From Syntrophaceae bacterium UBA6078 (GTDB lineage: Bacteria; Desulfobacterota; Syntrophia; Syntrophales; UBA2210): 47,530 bases of DNA. The stretch covers positions 1 to 47,530 of the forward strand of contig DIXO01000042.1 of the NCBI GenBank assembly GCA_002428735.1, read 5' to 3'. A program made the position numbers and the translations under genes. The notes beneath the pieces were generated by a model. It was not told the origin of the DNA and ran no database searches. It saw only the letters and a program-made list of their open reading frames with translations. Below, piece after piece: positions 6,082-14,723 of the stretch (its first letter is position 1; each line of letters opens with the position of its first letter).

Positions 6082-8013
6082 TTGGATAATACCGTGGAAA
6101 AAATTACCATTACATTGCCGGACGGGTCTACCGAAGTTCACCAGGCTGGAGAGAGTGTCAGGGAGATACTCTCTTCCCGTTGCGGGGACGCCATCGCGTC
6201 CGCCGTGGCAGCCAGGGTCAATGGACAGATGGTGGATCTGAGCCGTCCCGTGCTTGAGGACTCATCTGTAGAGCTCGTCTATATATCCTCAACCGAGGGG
6301 CTGGGCGTATTACGACACAGCATATCGCATATCATGGCCCAGGCGGTGCAGGATATTTTCAAAGGGGTGAAGGTGACCATCGGCCCATCGATTGAAGAAG
6401 GGTTCTACTATGACTTCGAATATGCCAACACCTTTACCCCTGAGGATCTTGAGAAGATAGAAGCGAGGATGCGTGAAATCGTTTCCGCCGATCATCCCTT
6501 TGTCCGTTTGGAAATGTCGCGGAAAGAAGCGGCCGCCTTCTTTGAGAAAAAGGGAGAATCATACAAGGTGGAGTTGATTAATGATCTCCCCGATGATGTT
6601 ACTGACGTAAGTCTTTACACCCAGGGGGATTTCGTCGATCTCTGCCGGGGGCCGCACATTCCTTCGACGGGTATGATCACGGCCTTCAAACTCCTGAATG
6701 TAGCGGGGGCATACTGGCGGGGGAATGAAAAAAACAGGATGCTTCAACGTATCTACGGCACCGGATTCGCCACGCAGGAGGAACTGGCCAGCTATCTGAC
6801 CCTCATGGAGGAGGCCAAGAAAAGGGACCACCGCAGGCTGGGGAGGGAACTGGATCTTTTTCAGCTCAACGATGAAGTAGGCCCGGGGTTGATAATCTTT
6901 CATCCGAAGGGCACCCTTTTGAGGACGATCATCGAAGACTGGGAGAGGAAAGAGCACCTGAAGCGCGGGTACGATATAGTCATGGGTCCCCAGATCCTGA
7001 AGGTTGACTTATGGAAAAAATCAGGCCACTTTGAGCACTACCGCGAGAACATGTATTTTACTGAGGTGGATGATCAGGCCTATGGCATCAAGCCCATGAA
7101 TTGCCTATCCCACATGCTGATCTACAAGTCGAAGATACGGAGTTACCGTGATCTGCCTCTGAGATACTTTGAGTTGGGCACCGTTCACCGCCATGAGAAA
7201 ACGGGCGTTCTGCATGGTCTCATGCGGGCTCGCCAGTTCACGCAGGATGATGCCCACATCCTGTGCCGGCCCGACCAGTTGAACACCGAGATCAGGGCGA
7301 TCGCTGACTTCGTGGATTATGCCATGGGTGTCTTCGGCTTTTCGTACGAGGTGGAACTGAGCACGCGGCCGAATGGGTCAATAGGATCGGACGCTGACTG
7401 GGACCTGGCGACGGAAGCCCTGAAACTGGCGCTTGAAGATAACGCCATGACCTACGATATCAATGAGGGGGATGGCGCCTTTTACGGTCCCAAGATAGAC
7501 TTCAAACTCAAAGATGCCCTCGGGAGAAAGTGGCAGTGCGCAACCATACAGTGCGATTTCGCCCTTCCTGAACGGTTTGACCTTTCATACATCGGAGCGG
7601 ATGGGGAGAAACACCGACCGGTCATGCTTCACCGGGTTATCCTGGGAGCGATTGAGCGATTCATGGGAGTGCTGATTGAACACTATGCTGGCGCCTTTCC
7701 CGTCTGGCTCTCTCCCGTACAGACCAGCATCCTGACCGTGACGGACAGCCAGATTCCTCACGGCGAGAAGGTCTATTCGCGCCTTCTAGAGGCGGGGGTG
7801 CGCTGCGAGAGAGATTTCAGAAACGAGAAGCTTGGATACAAGATACGTGAGGGGCAGATGCAGAAGGTACCCTATATGCTTGTCGTCGGCGACCGGGAGG
7901 TGGAATCCGGCACGGTCTCACCCCGGGAGCGTGACGGCGGCAAGAATCTCGGTTCCATGAGCATTGATGATTTTATCGCCGTCGTGCGTGAAAAGTGTGA
8001 CGGATTTGAATAA
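6082..8013 (+). CDS. thrS: Threonyl-tRNA synthetase
   Basis: The 643-residue class II synthetase starts on TTG with GGGAGGGG just upstream. Order: TGS domain (about 1-62), editing N2 domain (about 65-225, with the HSISHIMAQAV type helix and CRGPHIPSTG), catalytic core (about 245-535) and anticodon-binding domain (about 540-643). Cys341 in PMNCLSHM supplies the zinc site that checks the threonine hydroxyl; HGLMRARQFTQDDAHI is class II motif 2. Length matches E. coli ThrS. It heads the usual translation cluster with infC, rpmI, rplT, pheS and pheT. No T-box or operator is visible in the short leader after the tRNA. Confidence 0.98.
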   Translation: MDNTVEKITITLPDGSTEVHQAGESVREILSSRCGDAIASAVAARVNGQMVDLSRPVLEDSSVELVYISSTEGLGVLRHSISHIMAQAVQDIFKGVKVTIGPSIEEGFYYDFEYANTFTPEDLEKIEARMREIVSADHPFVRLEMSRKEAAAFFEKKGESYKVELINDLPDDVTDVSLYTQGDFVDLCRGPHIPSTGMITAFKLLNVAGAYWRGNEKNRMLQRIYGTGFATQEELASYLTLMEEAKKRDHRRLGRELDLFQLNDEVGPGLIIFHPKGTLLRTIIEDWERKEHLKRGYDIVMGPQILKVDLWKKSGHFEHYRENMYFTEVDDQAYGIKPMNCLSHMLIYKSKIRSYRDLPLRYFELGTVHRHEKTGVLHGLMRARQFTQDDAHILCRPDQLNTEIRAIADFVDYAMGVFGFSYEVELSTRPNGSIGSDADWDLATEALKLALEDNAMTYDINEGDGAFYGPKIDFKLKDALGRKWQCATIQCDFALPERFDLSYIGADGEKHRPVMLHRVILGAIERFMGVLIEHYAGAFPVWLSPVQTSILTVTDSQIPHGEKVYSRLLEAGVRCERDFRNEKLGYKIREGQMQKVPYMLVVGDREVESGTVSPRERDGGKNLGSMSIDDFIAVVREKCDGFE

Positions 8014-8051
8014 AATTAAGGCTTATCATGTGACATTTCAGGAGGTGACAT

Positions 8052-8564
8052 ATAGTTAAGCAGTTGAGAACCAACAAAGAGATCAGGGTCGATAAGGTGC
8101 GGGTAGTTGGCCCTGGTGGGGAGCAGCTGGGGATACTCTCCCTTGCTGACGCTTTGGCGGAGGCTGAAAAGATGGATCTCGATCTGGTTGAAGTGGCACC
8201 GAATTCCTCACCCCCGGTATGCCGCATCATGGATTACGGGAAACACTTGTATCAGCAAAGCAAAAAGTCTCACGGAGCCAAAAAGAACCAGAGCCTGGTC
8301 CAGTTGAAGGAGATCCGCATCAGGCCAAAGACCGAGGAGCACGATCTGCAGGTCAAGCTTCGCCACATACAGCGTTTTCTTGAACAGAACAACAAGGTCA
8401 AGATAACCATGATGTTCAGAGGACGGGAGATTGTATATGCCGAGCAGGGAAGACGCATGATGGAAAATATAAAGGAAAGACTGGGCGATGCGTGCGTCGT
8501 TGACCAGTTTCCCAAACGCGAGGGGAGAAACATGATCATGGTCGTAGCTCCCCCGAAGAAATGA
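8052..8564 (+). CDS. infC: Translation initiation factor IF-3, probably starting on AUA
   Basis: The frame encodes classic IF-3: N-domain TNKEIRVDKVRVVG and EAEKMDLDLVEVAP, linker, then C-domain IRIRPKTEEHDLQVKLRH and VKITMMFRGREI. The first standard start (TTG, 8064) lies 18 bases after the only Shine-Dalgarno, AGGAGG at 8040-8045, which is too far. The in-frame ATA at 8052 is 6 bases after it, giving MVKQLRTNKE. No other plausible codon lies between the upstream stop (8046) and TTG. infC is the textbook gene with a rare start codon (AUU in E. coli), used for autoregulation because IF-3 discriminates against such codons. I therefore choose ATA and note TTG as fallback. The product is 170 residues. 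Confidence 0.9.
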   Translation: MVKQLRTNKEIRVDKVRVVGPGGEQLGILSLADALAEAEKMDLDLVEVAPNSSPPVCRIMDYGKHLYQQSKKSHGAKKNQSLVQLKEIRIRPKTEEHDLQVKLRHIQRFLEQNNKVKITMMFRGREIVYAEQGRRMMENIKERLGDACVVDQFPKREGRNMIMVVAPPKK

Positions 8565-8595
8565 CCATTTTGACTAAGAGAACTGGAGCAAGAAA

Positions 8596-8793
8596 ATGCC
8601 AAAGCTAAAAACACGGAGAGGGGCGGCGAAGCGGTTCGGCCTTACCGCAACGGGAAAGGTCAAGAGAAACAAGGCCTATGCAAGCCACATACTGACCAAG
8701 AAAACGAGCAAGCGAAAGAGAAATCTGAGAAAGTCAGGTCTTCTCAACAAGAGTGATATGAACGGGATCAAAAAGCTGATTCCCTACATGTAA
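8596..8793 (+). CDS. rpmI: 50S ribosomal protein L35
   Basis: The 65-residue basic protein MPKLKTRRGAAKRFGLTATG has the L35 signature (K-x-K-T-x2-G-A-A-K-R-F) and the RNLRKSGLL segment. Length is standard. It lies 31 bases after infC and 22 before rplT, the conserved infC-rpmI-rplT order; in other bacteria L20 represses this transcript. Confidence 0.97.
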   Translation: MPKLKTRRGAAKRFGLTATGKVKRNKAYASHILTKKTSKRKRNLRKSGLLNKSDMNGIKKLIPYM

Positions 8794-8815
8794 TGGAAAC
8801 GCGAGGGAGATATAT

Positions 8816-9166
8816 ATGCCACGGGTAAAGAGAAGCATACATGCGAGGAAAAAGAGAAGGGGAGTACTGAAACTCGCCAAGGGGTATTTCGGGGCGAGAA
8901 GCAGGTTATACCGGACCGCAACGGAGGCGGTTGAGCGGGCGATGAAATATTCCTACCGGGATCGTCGGGCTCGAAAGCGAGATTTCAGAAAACTCTGGAT
9001 CGCGAGGATCAATGCGGCCGCCCGTATGAACGGAGTCTCCTACAGCAGGCTGATAAACGGGATAAAAAATGCGGGGATTGATCTGGATAGAAAGATACTC
9101 GCGGATCTTGCCGTCACTGATCCCGGGGCTTTTTCAAAGATTGCCGGCATGGCGAAAGGCGTGTAG
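8816..9166 (+). CDS. rplT: 50S ribosomal protein L20
   Basis: The 116-residue protein begins MPRVKRSIHARKKRRGVLK and contains the L20 block of long basic helices (AKGYFGARSRLYRTATEAV, YRDRRARKRDFRKLWIARIN). L20 binds 23S rRNA early in 50S assembly and is the usual autoregulator of its operon. Standard length and position. Confidence 0.97.
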   Translation: MPRVKRSIHARKKRRGVLKLAKGYFGARSRLYRTATEAVERAMKYSYRDRRARKRDFRKLWIARINAAARMNGVSYSRLINGIKNAGIDLDRKILADLAVTDPGAFSKIAGMAKGV

Positions 9167-9171
9167 GTGCT

Positions 9172-10188
9172 GTGAAGGAAGCCCTTGAAAATCTGCGGGA
9201 AAAGGCTGATCATGAGATAGAGGCAGCCACGACCCGGGAAGAGTTTCTTGACATCAAGACCAGATATCTCGGCAGGAAGGGACTGCTCACAGAGCTTCTC
9301 CGCGGGCTCAAGGATGTTTCCTCTGAAGAGAAACCACTCCTCGGCAAGCTTTCCAATGACATAAAAAAATCCTTGCTGGAAAAGATAGAAGCGTTCTTGG
9401 CGCACATAGAAGCCGGCGCCAGAGACAAGGCCCTGCACGAAGAACGGATCGATGTCACCCTTCCCGGGAGAGGCGTCCGATATGGAAAGGTCCATCCCGT
9501 TACTCTCGTGGAGAGCGAGATATGCGAGATCTTCAGAACCCTGGGATTCTCCGTTGTGGAGGGACCCGAGGTGGAGTTGACCTACTACAATTTCGAGGCC
9601 CTCAATATCCCCGAAAACCACCCTGCTCGGGATATCCATGACACATTCTACGTAACCGACACCGTCGTCCTGCGCACCCATACCTCTCCTGTCCAGATCA
9701 GGACCATGGAGCAGCAATCTCCTCCCGTAAGGATTCTCTCCCCCGGCAAGGTCTACCGCCCTGATTCCGATATTTCGCATACCCCCATGTTTCATCAGGT
9801 CGAAGGACTCCTGGTTGACAGAGGTATTACCTTCGGCGATCTGAAGGGGGTTCTCACCTTTTTCCTCCGGGAGATCTTCGGGAGCGGTACCCGGCTCAGG
9901 TTTCGTCCCAGTTTTTTCCCCTTTACGGAACCGAGCGCGGAAGTCGATATACAGTGCGTCATGTGTAAGGGTACCGGGTGCCGGGTGTGCGGCAACACCG
10001 GCTGGATAGAAATTCTTGGGAGCGGGATGGTTGATCCCGAGGTCTTCAAGAATGTTCACTATGACACTGAAGATATATCGGGATTTGCCTTTGGCCTGGG
10101 CGTCGAAAGGATCGCCATGCTCAAGTACGGCATATCGGACATCCGTTTGTTTTTTGAAAATGACCTGAGATTCCTGGAACAGTTTTAG
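9172..10188 (+). CDS. pheS: Phenylalanyl-tRNA synthetase alpha subunit
   Basis: The 338-residue protein starts on GTG five bases after rplT, with a weak TAGGTG ribosome site; tight packing suggests coupling. It has the N-terminal coiled coil (about 1-85), then the class II core with DTFYV, the motif 2 region, a CVMC...CRVC strand pair before WIEILG (usual in bacterial PheS) and motif 3 GLGVERIAMLKYGI near the end. It pairs with PheT in an alpha2-beta2 enzyme that charges tRNA-Phe. No leader peptide is visible between rplT and pheS. Confidence 0.97.
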   Translation: MKEALENLREKADHEIEAATTREEFLDIKTRYLGRKGLLTELLRGLKDVSSEEKPLLGKLSNDIKKSLLEKIEAFLAHIEAGARDKALHEERIDVTLPGRGVRYGKVHPVTLVESEICEIFRTLGFSVVEGPEVELTYYNFEALNIPENHPARDIHDTFYVTDTVVLRTHTSPVQIRTMEQQSPPVRILSPGKVYRPDSDISHTPMFHQVEGLLVDRGITFGDLKGVLTFFLREIFGSGTRLRFRPSFFPFTEPSAEVDIQCVMCKGTGCRVCGNTGWIEILGSGMVDPEVFKNVHYDTEDISGFAFGLGVERIAMLKYGISDIRLFFENDLRFLEQF

Positions 10189-10212
10189 CCCCCCGCTGAT
10201 TGGTGAATATAT

Positions 10213-12633
10213 ATGTTAGTCAGTTTCAAATGGTTGAAGGATTATGTGGATGTTGATCTGACTCCGGAGGAGATCGCCGACAAGCTAACGATGGCTGGCC
10301 TGGAGGTTGATGCCATAGAGAGAGTAAGACCCGGTTTTTCAGGCGTTGTTGTCGCCAAGATCCTGTCCATACGTCCCCATCCGAATGCAGACAAGCTCTC
10401 TCTGTGCGAGGTCTCCACGGGTGAACGGTCATTTCCCGTGGTGTGCGGCGCCCACAACATACATGCGGGGGATGTAGTCCCTCTCGCCACGGTAGGAGCG
10501 ACCATACCCGGCGGCTATACGATAAAGAGTTCCAAGCTGCGCGGTGAACCGTCAGAGGGAATGCTCTGCTCCGAGGAAGAACTCGGGATCGGCGAAGACG
10601 CCACCGGGATTATGATCCTGCCTGACAAGCTCGCCATCGGCGAAGACCTGGCCATGGTTCTTGATCTGGATGACGTCACCCTTGAAATATCCGTCACTCC
10701 CAATCGTGCCGACTGCCTGAGCATCATAGGAATAGCGAGGGAGATCGCCGCCATGACGGGGGGAAGGATACGGCATCCCATCATAGAATTCGAGGAATCG
10801 GGAAGGGATATCAACGGGCTGACATCCGTCACCATTCTCGCCCCCGAACTGTGTCCCCGCTACACCGCCCGGCTCATACAGAATATTGAAATACGCCCCT
10901 CCCCCGCATGGATGCGCCTGAGGCTCGAAGCGGTGGGTCTGCGGGCGATTAACAATGTTGTCGATGTGACAAACTTTGTCATGATGGAATACGGCCAGCC
11001 CCTCCATGCCTTCAATTTTTGCGCTCTCGAAGAGGGGCGGATTGTCGTGCGGGGTGCCCGGGAAGGCGAGGCGTTTATTTCTCTTGACGAAAAAACACGG
11101 ATTCTCAGCGCCGACACCCTGATGATCTGTGACGGTGTTAAACCGGTTGCCGTTGCCGGCATTATGGGCGGTCTCCATTCCGAGGTTGAGGAGGACACAA
11201 AGGATGTTCTCCTCGAGAGCGCCTACTTCAATCCTTCCTCCATCAGAAAATCATCGAGATCTCTCGGGATGGGAACGGATGCGGCCTTTCGCTTTGAGCG
11301 GGGGATCGACCCCGGAGGGGTCGTCCGGGCCCTCGACAGGGCCGCCCAACTCATTGCCCAGCTTTCGGGTGGTTCCATATGCAGAGGATATATTGATGAA
11401 TATCCCCGGAGGATCGAAGCCGTCCAGGATATCCCTCTCCGCTCCGAACAGGTGAACAGGATTCTGGGCACTCAGATCGACGCAGGAAGGATGAAAGAGA
11501 CTCTGGAAGGGCTCGAAATGACGGTGAGCGAGCAGGAACCGGGAGTGTATCTGGTAACACCGCCCACATTCCGGATTGACATTACACGGGAGATAGACCT
11601 GACCGAGGAAATCGCGCGGATCCATGGTTACGAAGGCATTTCCTCCTCATTGCCTGAACTGATGCCGGGAGCAGTGAGCACAAGCGATTCGAGAAAACTG
11701 CGACACAGGATCCGGACCATCTTGAACGGCTTTGGATATTCAGAGGTTATCAACTACAGTTTTGTCTCTCCCGACTCGGCCGACATACTCTCCTTGAATG
11801 AGAATGATGAGGGACAGCGGTTCATACACCTTAAAGATCCACTGGCTGAAGACCTGTCTGTCATGAGAACGAACCTGGTATATGGTCTTTTGGCAACGAT
11901 GAAAAAGAACATCAGTGCCGGAAACCATGATCTCAGACTATTCGAGACGGGGAAAATATTCATCGATTGCGGAGAAGAACTTCCCCGGGAGCAGGAACGG
12001 GTGGGAGCCTTGGTGTGCGGGGCCCGCAATGACCGGTCTTGGCACTTTGATGAAAATGTGCATGCCGATTTCTACGACCTGAAAGGGTGCGTGGAGAACC
12101 TGCTTGACGCCCTCGGAATTCGTACTATCCGCTTCACAGCTCCCTGTGACCGTCCCTTTCTCCATCCCGGGAGATCGTGTCATCTCATATCGGATGGCAG
12201 AATCATTGGATTTTTGGGCGATATCCACCCTGATGTCCTTGAAAAAATGGATATCAAGAAAAAAGCCGTGGTTTTCGAGATTGACCTCCATTCGCTTATA
12301 CCTCTTGCGGAAGAAAACCGCTTCTTCCGGGATATCCCCAGATTCCCTTCCGTTTCGAGAGATGTTGCCTTTGTCTTAGATGAGGAAGTGACGGTGATAC
12401 ACCTTCTTGATCTCGCTCTGAAAAAAGGTGAGAATTTACTTGAGAGTATCGATATATTTGATGTATATACGGGAAAAGGGATCCCCGAAGGGATGAAAAG
12501 TCTTGCCGTACGGTTTACGTATCGATCGGCAACCAAGACCCTGACGGACAGCCAAGTCAACCAGGTCCATGAGAGGCTTGTCGAAACAATAGCACGAGAC
12601 ACGGGTGCGAAGATCAGAGGACTGGATATTTAA
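10213..12633 (+). CDS. pheT: Phenylalanyl-tRNA synthetase beta subunit
   Basis: The 806-residue protein is full length. Domains in order: an N-terminal strand, an EMAPII-like tRNA-binding fold (about 40-150, IRPHPNADKLSLCEV), the B3/B4 editing domain (about 210-390, ending in GTDAAFRFERGIDP), B5 (about 400-475), the catalytic-like fold (about 490-690) and the C-terminal FDX-ACB anticodon domain (about 710-806, FPSVSRDVAFV). It edits mischarged tyrosine and completes the PheS tetramer. It follows pheS by 24 bases and precedes ihfA, the usual order. Confidence 0.97.
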   Translation: MLVSFKWLKDYVDVDLTPEEIADKLTMAGLEVDAIERVRPGFSGVVVAKILSIRPHPNADKLSLCEVSTGERSFPVVCGAHNIHAGDVVPLATVGATIPGGYTIKSSKLRGEPSEGMLCSEEELGIGEDATGIMILPDKLAIGEDLAMVLDLDDVTLEISVTPNRADCLSIIGIAREIAAMTGGRIRHPIIEFEESGRDINGLTSVTILAPELCPRYTARLIQNIEIRPSPAWMRLRLEAVGLRAINNVVDVTNFVMMEYGQPLHAFNFCALEEGRIVVRGAREGEAFISLDEKTRILSADTLMICDGVKPVAVAGIMGGLHSEVEEDTKDVLLESAYFNPSSIRKSSRSLGMGTDAAFRFERGIDPGGVVRALDRAAQLIAQLSGGSICRGYIDEYPRRIEAVQDIPLRSEQVNRILGTQIDAGRMKETLEGLEMTVSEQEPGVYLVTPPTFRIDITREIDLTEEIARIHGYEGISSSLPELMPGAVSTSDSRKLRHRIRTILNGFGYSEVINYSFVSPDSADILSLNENDEGQRFIHLKDPLAEDLSVMRTNLVYGLLATMKKNISAGNHDLRLFETGKIFIDCGEELPREQERVGALVCGARNDRSWHFDENVHADFYDLKGCVENLLDALGIRTIRFTAPCDRPFLHPGRSCHLISDGRIIGFLGDIHPDVLEKMDIKKKAVVFEIDLHSLIPLAEENRFFRDIPRFPSVSRDVAFVLDEEVTVIHLLDLALKKGENLLESIDIFDVYTGKGIPEGMKSLAVRFTYRSATKTLTDSQVNQVHERLVETIARDTGAKIRGLDI

Positions 12634-12655
12634 TATTATAACGAGGGAGGGGAAG

Positions 12656-12931
12656 ATGACAAAAGCTGATATCATAAGGGATGTGCATGAAAAGATAGGT
12701 GTCTCGAAGAGCGATGCCGCACGCTTTGTCGAGTCGGTACTTGATATCATCAAGGATACCCTCGCCGGAGGCGAAGATGTCAAAATCTCAGGGTTTGGCA
12801 AATTGAGTATCAGAGAAAAGACGGCCCGCAGGGGGAGAAACCCCCAGACCGGTCAGGAGATCGAAATATCTTCCAGAAAAGTGTTGACCTTTAAATCGAG
12901 TCAGGTCTTAAAGAAGGCGCTCAACAGCTGA
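12656..12931 (+). CDS. ihfA: Integration host factor alpha subunit
   Basis: The 91-residue HU/IHF-family protein starts at MTKADIIRDVHEK behind GGGAGGGG. The longer frame from 12605 overlaps pheT and has no ribosome site. The DNA-bending arm (GKLSIREKTARRGRNPQTGQ) carries the proline that intercalates into DNA. The pheT-ihfA-merR order supports IHF alpha over HU. IHF often assists sigma-54 promoters, one of which is in this window. Confidence 0.93.
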   Translation: MTKADIIRDVHEKIGVSKSDAARFVESVLDIIKDTLAGGEDVKISGFGKLSIREKTARRGRNPQTGQEIEISSRKVLTFKSSQVLKKALNS

Positions 12932-12953
12932 ATGTCTCACGTGTTCAGCTTTT
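12926..12953 (+). terminator. Weak terminator or attenuator after ihfA
   Basis: AGCTGAA and TTCAGCT form a 7-bp stem over the ihfA stop codon, followed by only three Ts. It would reduce rather than block expression of the MerR gene downstream. Confidence 0.45.
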
Positions 12954-12983
12954 CCTGCCTCAGATCTGTACGGGTCTCCGATT

Positions 12984-13310
12984 ATGCCTATCCCTGATAA
13001 AAATTATTTCCGTATCGGCGAGGTTGGACGGATACTGGGAGTAGAACCATACGTTGTCAGATACTGGGAGTCGGAATTCAGGACAGTCCGACCGATACGG
13101 ACGCGATCTGACCAGCGTTTGTACCGGAGACAAGATGTCGAACAGTTGATGCAAATCAAGAGGCTCTTATACGAGGATCTCTTTACCATAGCAGGGGCAA
13201 AGAAACGATTGACCGATGTCAACAAGGAGGGTGGCAGGTCTCTGGGTATGGATGAAAGATTGGTTGAGATCAAAAAGGAGCTCCGGGACATAAGAAATCT
13301 GATAAGCTGA
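12984..13310 (+). CDS. MerR-family transcriptional regulator
   Basis: The 108-residue protein has an N-terminal winged helix (about 7-75): YFRIGEVGRILGVEPYVVRYWE is the helix-turn-helix and RLYRRQDVEQLMQIKRLLYE the wing and second helix. A short C-terminal coiled coil (about 85-108) provides dimerisation. There is no Cys- or metal-binding tail, so the signal is unknown. Small MerR proteins directly after ihfA are a recurrent arrangement in this lineage. The ribosome site is weak, so it may be translated at a low level. Confidence 0.88.
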   Translation: MPIPDKNYFRIGEVGRILGVEPYVVRYWESEFRTVRPIRTRSDQRLYRRQDVEQLMQIKRLLYEDLFTIAGAKKRLTDVNKEGGRSLGMDERLVEIKKELRDIRNLIS

Positions 13311-13605
13311 ATAATGGTGGTGCATTCAGTGGCTCCGAATAGAAAAGCCGGTCTAAAGTATTGGTTTTGGAATGTGAGACCAATCATGATGCTTTGAAAC
13401 ATATGCGGCGATATAGTTCTTTCCTCTACGAAAGACTCTTTTTGGCAGCCTCCAAAATAACATATCTGCTTAAATAGTATCGAGCCAAGAAAGTAAGTAT
13501 TTAACACTATATAATTTACAAATTTTATGCAAAGAGAATAAGCAAAGCCTGCACATGTTCCCGTTGTAACCAAAGCAATCACCTCATCACCACCCTCGGT
13601 CCACG
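13311..13605. other. AT-rich intergenic region between convergent genes
   Basis: No reading frame here has gene-like composition. ATTGGT and ACCAAT near 13359-13383 can form a small hairpin. The region separates the plus-strand MerR gene from the minus-strand sulfur locus and presumably holds both 3' ends, but no convincing T-tailed terminator is visible. Confidence 0.5.
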
Positions 13606-14175
13606 TTACAGACCGGCCTGCTCCAGCCAGCACAGCAACAGAAAGATACAGAGCGCGACGGGGATGACAACCACCCAGTCACCCAATTTGAGCAGACGAG
13701 GCAGGGTCAGGTCGCCGAAATACCCTTTCTTCAGGATACCCTGACTGAGTTGCGGGTAAAGGGCCGCGAAAATACCGCTGCCGATGAGAATGCCTGCCAG
13801 CCCTCCAACAAGGGCATCGAGATATCCGTTGCCGATGGCGCCCGCGATGGTGCCGGGGCAATAACCCAGCAGGGCGAAGCCCACGCCGAAAATCAATCCC
13901 CCGATGATGTTCATACCGGCCGATCCTGATTTGGGGGACAACTTTACCCAGCCCAGGGTTTTCATCGCGTGGATGCCTATCATGCCGATCGCGACGGCGG
14001 AAAGCATGATTTTCACTATGGTGAAATCGGTGAGGAGGAACTGCCCGATGATCACATCATATTTTGTCGCTCCGCCTTTCTGAAGCAGAAACCCGAAGAC
14101 AAGGCCGAATGCCAGTCCCTGAAGCAGTGGGGCTCTGTTTTGTTTCTGTACACCCATTGCTGTTTTCAATTGCAC
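13606..14175 (-). CDS. YeeE/YedE-family membrane protein, second half (Cys-type locus)
   Basis: The 189-residue, five-helix membrane protein carries the GYCPGT relay motif (LLGYCPGTIAGAIGNG) and matches the protein at 94-621 along its length. It follows the first-half gene by 12 bases. Start choice is uncertain: GTG at 14175 lies 3 bases after AAGGAG, whereas TTG at 14169 has the more usual 9-base spacing. With its partner it should form a thiosulfate- or persulfide-type importer. The adjacent sulfane-sulfur enzyme supports a sulfur substrate. Confidence 0.85.
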   Translation of the reverse strand: MQLKTAMGVQKQNRAPLLQGLAFGLVFGFLLQKGGATKYDVIIGQFLLTDFTIVKIMLSAVAIGMIGIHAMKTLGWVKLSPKSGSAGMNIIGGLIFGVGFALLGYCPGTIAGAIGNGYLDALVGGLAGILIGSGIFAALYPQLSQGILKKGYFGDLTLPRLLKLGDWVVVIPVALCIFLLLCWLEQAGL

Positions 14176-14187
14176 GATCTCCTTCCG

Positions 14188-14706
14188 CTACCCGATTGCC
14201 CGGTAGATGACATGTGCCGCGAGAATACCGCCGATGAAAAAGCAGAGGGCGGAAATCCAGCTTGAGACGGCCAGTTGCAGGGTTCCGCTGATGCCGTGAC
14301 CGCTGGTGCACCCGTCAGCCCAGCGCGCGCCGAACCCGATGAAGACACCCCCGATGAGCGCGACGACAACGCGCGGAATAACTCCACCGCCGAATGAAGC
14401 GTCCCAGATCGGAGGAACCCATTGCCATTGAAAATCGCCGGACAGGAGGGCTGAAATGAACGAACCGATGACAATCCCTACAACCAGCATGTATTGCCAG
14501 TCCACAACGAGCTTTATTTTTTGATAGTAGGGTTTCGCGGCAACTTTGTCACCTCGAAACAGCCGTTCGATCATTCCGCTGATTTTGGCAAAGGTCGTCG
14601 AACAGGCGATGGGGTGCCTGGAAATAAGGAAGCTCAACCAGCTCAGGATGCCGATGCCGATACCGACCGCATAGGGCGACCAGCGTGTTTGTGTCAAAAA
14701 ATCCAT
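14188..14706 (-). CDS. YeeE/YedE-family membrane protein, first half (Cys homologue of the Sec protein)
   Basis: Starting at MDFLTQTRWSPY behind GGAGGAAACCCC, the 172-residue product has four membrane helices and the conserved ARWADGCTSGHGISG motif; the Cys codon is TGC at 14308-14310. In TsuA/YeeE transporters Cys residues of this kind relay thiosulfate through the pore. This gene is the in-window control for the UGA-containing paralogue at 614-1138: same length, same flanking motif, Cys in place of UGA. It lies 17 bases after the MBL/rhodanese gene. An extended upstream reading to 14925 overlaps that gene and is not used. Confidence 0.88.
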   Translation of the reverse strand: MDFLTQTRWSPYAVGIGIGILSWLSFLISRHPIACSTTFAKISGMIERLFRGDKVAAKPYYQKIKLVVDWQYMLVVGIVIGSFISALLSGDFQWQWVPPIWDASFGGGVIPRVVVALIGGVFIGFGARWADGCTSGHGISGTLQLAVSSWISALCFFIGGILAAHVIYRAIG

Positions 14707-14723
14707 GGGGTTTCCTCCATTGA

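Noticed and set aside
5938..6141. Minus-strand frame across tRNA-Val
   Set aside because: It is antisense to a clear tRNA and overlaps the thrS start; the resulting peptide is a common annotation artefact.
9040..10059. 339-residue minus-strand frame opposite pheS
   Set aside because: Antisense to an unmistakable pheS; open only because of codon bias on the coding strand.
13004..13633. 209-residue minus-strand frame
   Set aside because: It runs antisense through the MerR gene, overlaps the YeeE gene end, has no family pattern and no ribosome site.
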